Position numbers and translations under genes: made by a program. Below, one piece after another: positions 58,622 through 64,000 of a DNA stretch of 64,000 nt. The first letter of the stretch is position 1. Each line of letters starts with the position of its first letter. The notes under the pieces are model-generated. The model did not search any database. It was not told the DNA's origin and worked only from the letters and a program-made list of their open reading frames with translations. This DNA comes from Takakia lepidozioides (lineage: Eukaryota > Streptophyta > Takakiopsida > Takakiales > Takakiaceae), in contig CM060731.1 of the NCBI GenBank assembly GCA_030704615.1, positions 18,972,001-19,036,000 of the forward strand, written 5' to 3'.

Positions 58622-59121
58622 NNNNNNNNNNNNNNNNNNNNNNNNNNNNNNNNNNNNNNNNNNNNNNNNNNNNNNNNNNNNNNNNNNNNNNNNNNNNNNN
58701 NNNNNNNNNNNNNNNNNNNNNNNNNNNNNNNNNNNNNNNNNNNNNNNNNNNNNNNNNNNNNNNNNNNNNNNNNNNNNNNNNNNNNNNNNNNNNNNNNNNN
58801 NNNNNNNNNNNNNNNNNNNNNNNNNNNNNNNNNNNNNNNNNNNNNNNNNNNNNNNNNNNNNNNNNNNNNNNNNNNNNNNNNNNNNNNNNNNNNNNNNNNN
58901 NNNNNNNNNNNNNNNNNNNNNNNNNNNNNNNNNNNNNNNNNNNNNNNNNNNNNNNNNNNNNNNNNNNNNNNNNNNNNNNNNNNNNNNNNNNNNNNNNNNN
59001 NNNNNNNNNNNNNNNNNNNNNNNNNNNNNNNNNNNNNNNNNNNNNNNNNNNNNNNNNNNNNNNNNNNNNNNNNNNNNNNNNNNNNNNNNNNNNNNNNNNN
59101 NNNNNNNNNNNNNNNNNNNNN
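58622..59121. other. Assembly gap of exactly 500 N
   Basis: Unknown bases of conventional length, so the true gap size is unknown. It may hide the reverse transcriptase of the LINE-like element to its right and the rest of the frames to its left. Confidence 1.
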
Positions 59122-59773
59122 CACGCCAGTCACAAACACTGAACATAGCCCGACATAGCTTTCCAACAGCCAGTTACAAAGCCGACACAGTCTCACCACA
59201 TCCAGTCAATTGTCCGGCACAGTCACAGCCCTCACCACGTTGCCTGGGAACGGTTATCATTGACAGGAACGACTATGTGGTAACGACATCTGCAGAGGGA
59301 ACGTGTTTATTTCAGGGGCGACAGTTAGTTAGTTAGGTGGTTAGAACAGTTTGCGGGTAGATTAGGTGGAGCGGCAACATGAAGGGGATCACTTCTTGGA
59401 GAGCACTACTTGGTCAGAAGGGGAGGAGATGAAGCAGAGAGCGGAAACGGAACCAGGAATGGAGGAAACGATGAGATGGCAAGATGACTTGTCCGATGCC
59501 TTAATTCATGCAAGCTGTAGAATCATACAGTAGGGCGGATTAAAGACACCATGGCATTGGTCTGATACCTGATAAATATTAATCTGATACTTATTCGATA
59601 CAATACACTGTGTAGAGAGACATGAGTGAAGTTGTGGAATGACTGGATGAGTGAATGGAACCTGGTAGATACTGAAGCAATCTAATGCTTCAGTATACAC
59701 AGTAAGGTAATTTGCTAACATGAAGGCAAGAAGAACTACAAATAGGAAGCACAACCATGATTCACTAGCTGTA
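59122..59773. other. Interval without a recognised gene
   Basis: No coding motif found. In the minus-strand LINE-like element this would be the region after the endonuclease, where a reverse transcriptase is expected; I see none of its motifs here. Confidence 0.5.
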
Positions 59774-60540
59774 CTAGGTTATGACTGATTGTTCTAAGCG
59801 GGCTGAGTGCTTAGAGATATCCAACTCTTCTATCTTGGAGTTTCCACCTCGGAGCGAAGGGATGAGTAAAGCCGCTCGACAGTAGTTAAGGCCACCTTGT
59901 CTGGAGTAATGGTAGTCCGCAGGGATGTATTGGAATTGCAAGTGCTGGGTGAATTGGGCCCATTCATGGTCCATTGAGGATGGGGGTTTGTGGGTACCAT
60001 TATGTGAGTGGCCGAGCAAAGCAATGTCTCTGTTAAAGTCCCCCGCCAGTATAATATGATGATGTTGGTTATCTGGGTGGGTGGTTGTTAGAGAGATAGT
60101 GTTTAGTATGTCTGGTATTAGGGGTAGGTCATCTACATGTGACAACATATATAGATGTATGAGGGTGATAGGGCATATTGTTGGGGGATGTAGTTGGATA
60201 ATTTGGAGGTGAGATTGGAGAGGGATGGGTACATTTATTTTTGTGGTGGTACTGGGAGAGTGACATGTACGAAGAATACCGAGTGCCACCCCTCCCCTAG
60301 TGGGTGTGTATGGTGCCGAGCGGCGTAAGAGACATTGTTGGGCTGTTAGGGGGTTGTCGTATAAGAGATAATAATTGGGTAGTAGTTTATTTATATATGA
60401 ACTACTAGTATTACTGGTGTTTAATTTGGTTTCCTGGAGAAGGAATATATGTGGTTGTGAAGAGTTGGTAAAAAGATGTAGCAGGCTTTGAATACTAGTA
60501 GCCAATGACCCTACATTCCAAGAGGTGATTGGTGAGTGTG
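59774..60540 (-). CDS. Endonuclease domain (EEP/APE type)
   Basis: The frame reads ITSWNVGSLATSIQSLLHLF, then PHIFLLQETKL, GGVALGILR, a central ILAGDFNRDI, and a C-terminal YIPADYHYSRQGG. This is the order of an endonuclease/exonuclease/phosphatase fold domain: Asn and Glu (QETKL) bind the metal, and the GDFN box holds the catalytic Asp/Asn. About 245 residues, one domain. The domain starts before the first Met (60505), overlapping the previous ORF in another frame. It would nick target DNA in target-primed reverse transcription. The expected reverse transcriptase is not attached; the frame stops at 59774. Confidence 0.75.
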
Positions 60541-62372
60541 CCGCTACAATTGTCGGGAGTGGTGGCGTGTGTGGAGGGGGTAGGTGCGGGTATTTCCATT
60601 TGGGGTGCTATGGTAGGGGGGTCGTACCCGGGTATGGAGCTGACTGCGCTGAGAGTGGTAGAGAGGATGTCAGTAGAGAGGAAGGGGAATTTATTGGTAA
60701 TGAGGTGATGGTCTAGATCCGTTGTAGTTAAAGTAGCTAGATGGTCTCCGAGGACTTTGTGTACAACCCCGGTTTTGGAGTCTAGGAGATTGAGGGAGTT
60801 GTGGATCTCTGATAAGTAGTGGGGCGGGGCCAGGTAGTTGTGAGGGAGCGGGGGCAGTTTCTGTAATTTGCGGAGGAGGGAGCGGACTTGGGAGGTGGAG
60901 TGGGAGTGGAGGTACCCATTACATGTCTCTGGAAGGGGTGAGATAAGGATGATAAGGGAGAAGAGAAGGTGTGAAGTGGGAATTTTTTTGAGTTTTTGGA
61001 GGGTTTTAGAAAGAGTTGGGTAGCAGCTGGAAGGAAGTCCGAATGTTGTAAGGTGGTGTGTGGGTATATGATCCGTGGGTTGGTCACGTGGGAAAAGGTG
61101 TGTGAAGTGGTCCTTGAGATGGCAGTAGTTATGTGTGAGTGATAAGGTATTTGACTGCAAGTATAGGGAGTATCTACCTTGGGAGTCCGTGGAGAGTTCC
61201 CTAATAATATTGCTAATGGTGTGAGGCCTTGGGTTAGGATGTATATCGCCACATTGTCGCAATATTAAATTTAGGCATGTCTCATTGTATGCATTAGCTG
61301 GTGCGGGGGGGTGTTGATAGTAGTGTTTGGATTTATGTGGGTGTAGGTGGTATCGGCCATGTGGGCTGTGGTTGAGGGGTTGGTGGTATATATAGGCGTA
61401 TATTATAGGGTCTACAGGGCAGATAAGGGGTAGCTGGGTGCTACGGGTAGAGAAGTGGTGGGTAAGATGAGGGGCAGTGCAGCTTGTAGAAATTGAGTGT
61501 TTAGGGGAGAGATATTGGGCATATACCGGTAGGGGGGTTTGATATAGTGACAATTTTTTAGACGTAGGTGGGGGTAGAGGGGATGGCAGCCGTGGGTGAA
61601 GATACTTAGATTGGGGTAGTTGGGATGGCAACCGCAGATGAATAACTGTGGATTGGGGTAGCTGGAATAGTAGCCATGGATGGGTATTGGCGGATGTGAG
61701 CGTGGGTGTAGGTATTAGTGCGGGGATGAAGTGGCGGGTAAATGTGGCCAGGATATGGCCATGGCCCTGCCTGGGTAGGAGCGTGTCTATGGGGATGACA
61801 TGTGGAGTGGGGAGTAGTAAAGGGGTTATTGTTGTCATGTAGAGCAGGGGGGTGCGGTGTGTCCAGGATAATGATGGTGGTTTGAGGGCTTGCGAGCCTG
61901 TACTGGTCATATAAGAGGGGTGTGGGGAAAAATGTTGGCGAGGGGGGGTATGTATGTGTGTGTTGATCAGTCTGTTAGTAGGGTGGATGGATAGATGACT
62001 GGCAGGCTGGGTGAGTGTTCGGCTGACTGGGTGAGCGTCTCCGCACAGTCGGCGGGCGGCAGGTTTATTAGAGCTATACGGCTGTGATTTGATAGTATGA
62101 GAGGGATCATTGGATGTGCATGGGTGTGGGGGCGGGTGCGGATGAATATATGTAGATTGGGGTAGTTCTGGTGGCCACCATAGATAAATAACTGCAGATT
62201 GGGGTAGTTGGGATAGCATCCGCCGATGTGTATCAGCGGGTGTGGGTAGTAGTGCGGGGATGAAGCGGGGGTTAGATATGGCCAGGGTGTGGCCACGGGG
62301 CTGCCTATGGATGAGCGTGGCTATGGGGATGAAATGTGGAGTGGGTAATAATACAGGGGCTATTGTACCCAT
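60495..62372 (-). CDS. Pro/His/Thr-rich ORF with 2A-like motif
   Basis: 625 residues without a break. The first two thirds are low-complexity, Pro/Ser/Thr/His-rich and partly duplicated (see 61590-62660). At about residue 372 stands LNLILRQCGDIHPNPRP (61218-61270), which matches the 2A ribosome-skipping consensus (hydrophobic lead, GDxxxNPGP) except that Gly before the final Pro is Arg. The following 250 residues are more complex (SQVRSLLRKLQKLPPLP, YLSEIHNSLNLLDSKTG). It stops after ECRVIGY, overlapping the endonuclease frame. Many LINE ORFs place a 2A-like motif upstream of the endonuclease, as here. Confidence 0.6.
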   Translation of the reverse strand: MGTIAPVLLPTPHFIPIATLIHRQPRGHTLAISNPRFIPALLPTPADTHRRMLSQLPQSAVIYLWWPPELPQSTYIHPHPPPHPCTSNDPSHTIKSQPYSSNKPAARRLCGDAHPVSRTLTQPASHLSIHPTNRLINTHIHTPPRQHFSPHPSYMTSTGSQALKPPSLSWTHRTPLLYMTTITPLLLPTPHVIPIDTLLPRQGHGHILATFTRHFIPALIPTPTLTSANTHPWLLFQLPQSTVIHLRLPSQLPQSKYLHPRLPSPLPPPTSKKLSLYQTPLPVYAQYLSPKHSISTSCTAPHLTHHFSTRSTQLPLICPVDPIIYAYIYHQPLNHSPHGRYHLHPHKSKHYYQHPPAPANAYNETCLNLILRQCGDIHPNPRPHTISNIIRELSTDSQGRYSLYLQSNTLSLTHNYCHLKDHFTHLFPRDQPTDHIPTHHLTTFGLPSSCYPTLSKTLQKLKKIPTSHLLFSLIILISPLPETCNGYLHSHSTSQVRSLLRKLQKLPPLPHNYLAPPHYLSEIHNSLNLLDSKTGVVHKVLGDHLATLTTTDLDHHLITNKFPFLSTDILSTTLSAVSSIPGYDPPTIAPQMEIPAPTPSTHATTPDNCSGTLTNHLLECRVIGY

Positions 62373-62660
62373 GTAGAGCAGGTGGGTAAGGTGAGAAGCC
62401 CAGGATAATGCGGCAGAGGCTTGCAGGCCTATACTAATTATATGTGAGGGGTATGTGGAGAAATGTGGGCTGGGAGGGGCATGTATGTGTATGGTAATCA
62501 GTTTATTAGCAGTATAAGTGGGTAGGTGACTGGCCGGCTGGCAGGATGAGAGTCAACGCGCAGCCCACGGGCAGCGGTTTCCCATGAGGGACATGTTGTG
62601 GTGTTATTAGAGATAGACGGCTGTGATCTGGTAGTATCCGATGTGGGGCGTGGGTTTTCA
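61590..62660. repeat. In-frame 534-bp tandem duplication
   Basis: Sequence around 61608-62131 recurs about 534 bp later. Examples: TAGATTGGGGTAGTTGGGAT and TAGATTGGGGTAGTTCTGGT, GGATGAAGTGG and GGATGAAGCGG, CATGTAGAGCAGG at both places. 534 is 3 x 178, so the reading frame is kept and the encoded Pro-rich segment is doubled. The copies are clearly diverged. Confidence 0.8.
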
Positions 62661-63181
62661 TGATGAGAGGGACCGTTGGATGTGCATGGGTATTGTGGAT
62701 TTTTGATTATTTTGGTGGAGGGTATTTTAAGGTGGTAGGTGGGGCAGGTGTCAGATATTTGGAATAGGGGTAGCGGGCTGGTAAGTGGCGATTGGTACAG
62801 GTGTGGGAATGGTGTAAATAGCCAGTATCCCAGCGGTGAGCCGTATGAGCAGTTGGTTTGAGGGACGACTGCTGGAGCTGACGGATTATAAAAGAGATGA
62901 GCGGCGCCTGGATAGTGCAGGCGCATGGGGTGTGAGCTTAGCTGTTGGTGAGAGAAATGCAAACACTGAGAGAGGCGCTTGGGAGCATAGGATGCATTGT
63001 GATATTGCAATAACACAGGGGTGGTTACAGTCAGGCCGCAGCTTGCAATGAGAAAGAGAAGTAGGTAGATAGCCAGAGAGGAGGACATTCGGGTGTGAGG
63101 GAAGACTCTAGAGAGCTCCCAACGGTCACTTGTGTAGCCCGGGGGCCACAATAGTGTTTTACGCATTGGTCGTATTGTCAA
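62498..63181 (-). CDS. ORF with hydrophobic N-terminal segment
   Basis: 227 residues. Residues 34-53 (SLAIYLLLFLIASCGLTVTT) form a predicted signal peptide or membrane anchor. The rest is Ser/Pro/His-rich, with a PQTNCSYGSPLGYW segment and a tail that resembles part of the duplicated region downstream. It overlaps the end of the upstream ORF by 23 nt. No family recognised. An envelope-like role is not supported. Confidence 0.4.
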   Translation of the reverse strand: MTIRPMRKTLLWPPGYTSDRWELSRVFPHTRMSSSLAIYLLLFLIASCGLTVTTPVLLQYHNASYAPKRLSQCLHFSHQQLSSHPMRLHYPGAAHLFYNPSAPAVVPQTNCSYGSPLGYWLFTPFPHLYQSPLTSPLPLFQISDTCPTYHLKIPSTKIIKNPQYPCTSNGPSHHENPRPTSDTTRSQPSISNNTTTCPSWETAARGLRVDSHPASRPVTYPLILLIN

Positions 63182-63767
63182 TCACGGTGATGGGGGCCAG
63201 GGCCTGGTCGTTGGCAGCGTGAAGGATGGCAGACAGCTGCTGTTTGGTGTGTTCGGATGCAGGCATGGCTGCAAGAAATCCCGTGGTGTCGAATTTAGGA
63301 GGCCCGTCGTGTTGGAGCTTGATGAGGGCTGCAGGCCTGTATCCCCCTATTTGTGGAGTTGGTATGTTGTTGGAGTCAACTTGTCCGGCAGGGTGATTGG
63401 TCATGCTCGGGGGGGGGAGCTTCTCAAGGACCAAGTTAGCATGAGCGTAGAAGTGGGCCAGGTTGGCCCCTAGATTCTTGGTAATTGATTCTTGCAGCGA
63501 AACCGAGTACGCATGGTGTTCCGCCTGTTGGGCGGCCAAGGTAGAAGCAACCCGCTTTTCCATGGTTGCTAGATCACCCCATATATCCGTCTTGATTGAG
63601 ATGGCATGGTGCGCCAGTTTCCTGTCGATTTTGCTCATCACAAAGGCAAGCACTGCAGCCGATCCAGAGTCGGTCTGGATGTTGAGGGAGTTAACTGTGT
63701 CAGCCAAAGCTTGATTTATGTTGGCCACACGGAGACGCTTCAGAATGTTGTTAGCTGGGGGAACCAT
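63159..63767 (-). CDS. Helical ORF of the LINE-like element
   Basis: 202 residues. The N-terminal half is Ala-rich and predicted helical (ATMEKRVASTLAAQQAEHHA), perhaps an oligomerisation segment as in LINE ORF1 proteins. The C-terminal half contains GYRPAALIKLQHDGPPKFDT and FLAAMPASEHTKQQLSAILH. Its ATG lies 14 nt upstream of the stop of the preceding frame, in the string ATGGTTCCCCCAGCTAAC. No named domain. Confidence 0.45.
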   Translation of the reverse strand: MVPPANNILKRLRVANINQALADTVNSLNIQTDSGSAAVLAFVMSKIDRKLAHHAISIKTDIWGDLATMEKRVASTLAAQQAEHHAYSVSLQESITKNLGANLAHFYAHANLVLEKLPPPSMTNHPAGQVDSNNIPTPQIGGYRPAALIKLQHDGPPKFDTTGFLAAMPASEHTKQQLSAILHAANDQALAPITVIDNTTNA

Positions 63768-63999
63768 TCAGGCTGTGAGTGTGTGGTTCGAAGTTGACAT
63801 ATTTGTCGATGACGAGGATGTGCGGTTTGTGGCACCACTGAGCATAGATACTGGGGTTCTTACAAGTAAGGAGTGCCATGCCTGAGTGTTTGAACTTCTC
63901 TGTCGGGGCTACTCCGCTGAAGTAGATTTGTGCAAGGTTGTCTTTGCCGAAGACACCTCTAAGAGCATCTTCTGTCGCAACTTGAGTGTGCAGCTGGTT
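63751..63999 (-). CDS. C-terminus of a gag-like ORF (partial)
   Basis: The frame enters from the right edge and ends at 63751. It reads ALRGVFGKDNLAQIYFSGVA, then MALLTCKNPSIYAQWCHKPH and ILVIDKYVNFEPHTH. The pattern of a hydrophobic strand followed by FEPHTH is reminiscent of the RNA-binding (DUF4283/RRM-like) part of LINE gag proteins, where FDP or FNP is common. Only 82 residues are visible, so this is tentative. Confidence 0.4.
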   Translation of the reverse strand, partial: NQLHTQVATEDALRGVFGKDNLAQIYFSGVAPTEKFKHSGMALLTCKNPSIYAQWCHKPHILVIDKYVNFEPHTHSLNGSPS

Positions 64000-64000
64000 A

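Larger units (their letters stand above)
59774..64000 (-). mobile_element. LINE-like multi-ORF element, right end cut by the window
   Basis: Five consecutive, mostly overlapping minus-strand frames: a gag-like C-terminus (from the window edge to 63751), 63767-63159, 63181-62498, 62372-60495 and an endonuclease (60505-59774). The element shows strong strand asymmetry: its plus strand is G-rich and C-poor, so the proteins are Pro/His/Thr/Ser-rich. No reverse transcriptase is seen before the gap. A non-LTR retrotransposon is the best explanation given the endonuclease and the 2A-like motif, but the long extra ORFs are unusual. Confidence 0.55.

Noticed and set aside
58264-59199. Long frames spanning the N gap
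   Set aside because: They exist only because N codons contain no stops; no real sequence supports them.
62498-63181. Envelope-like protein because of the hydrophobic N-terminal segment
   Set aside because: One hydrophobic segment and low-complexity sequence are not enough; no fusion, cleavage or second membrane segment is visible.

Overview
This is a stretch of nuclear DNA from a plant with a large, transposon-rich genome. A spliced six-exon glycolytic gene, plant-type retrotransposons and a PPR relic point to a plant. An intronless microbial-type terpene synthase (MTPSL class, known from non-seed plants) narrows this to a fern, lycophyte or bryophyte. The exact group cannot be fixed from the sequence, and a streptophyte alga is not fully excluded. 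Only two genes look intact and host-like: cofactor-independent phosphoglycerate mutase (1402-4772, minus) and the terpene synthase (13344-14369, plus). A small coiled-coil gene (36916-37587, plus) is a third candidate.

Layout. 1-5050: the phosphoglycerate mutase gene. 5050-9600: intergenic, with short repeats. 9617-13118: a pair of roughly 220-bp inverted repeats enclosing a decayed LINE, with a MITE in the right arm. 13120-14400: terpene synthase and its promoter. 14400-20780: no recognised gene. 20790-21210: PPR pseudogene. 22001-36290: an old Ty3/gypsy element split by a younger, much larger one (23414-35197). 36250-45360: AT-rich DNA with GC-rich palindromes, the coiled-coil gene, and a broken gene with a ParB-like segment and an amino-methyltransferase-like segment. 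46732-50503: a second, truncated copy of the large gypsy family. 50600-56700: a Mutator-like transposon relic flanked by palindrome-rich arrays. 57500-58620: low-complexity reading frames up to a 500-N gap. 59774-64000: a multi-ORF, LINE-like element with an endonuclease domain and a 2A-like motif.

The main discovery candidate is the large gypsy family. Read on the minus strand, the order is gag, aspartic protease, a C5-cytosine DNA methyltransferase, an in-frame UAG in the CAR-YYA readthrough context, reverse transcriptase, RNase H, integrase and a C-terminal PHD finger. So one retrotransposon carries both a DNA-methylation writer and a predicted histone-tail reader, with a candidate readthrough signal between the protease/methyltransferase part and the polymerase part. 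The UAG-CAA-CCA signal is kept in both copies. The first copy also carries several kilobases of same-strand, host-derived segments just inside a truncated 5' LTR. Among these are an LSM-domain fragment fused to an intronless ribosomal protein uL2 fragment. Its LTRs are nearly identical although its reading frames are broken, which suggests either mobilisation in trans or indel errors in the assembly.

Every domain call rests on motifs read by eye from translated sequence; no database search was run.
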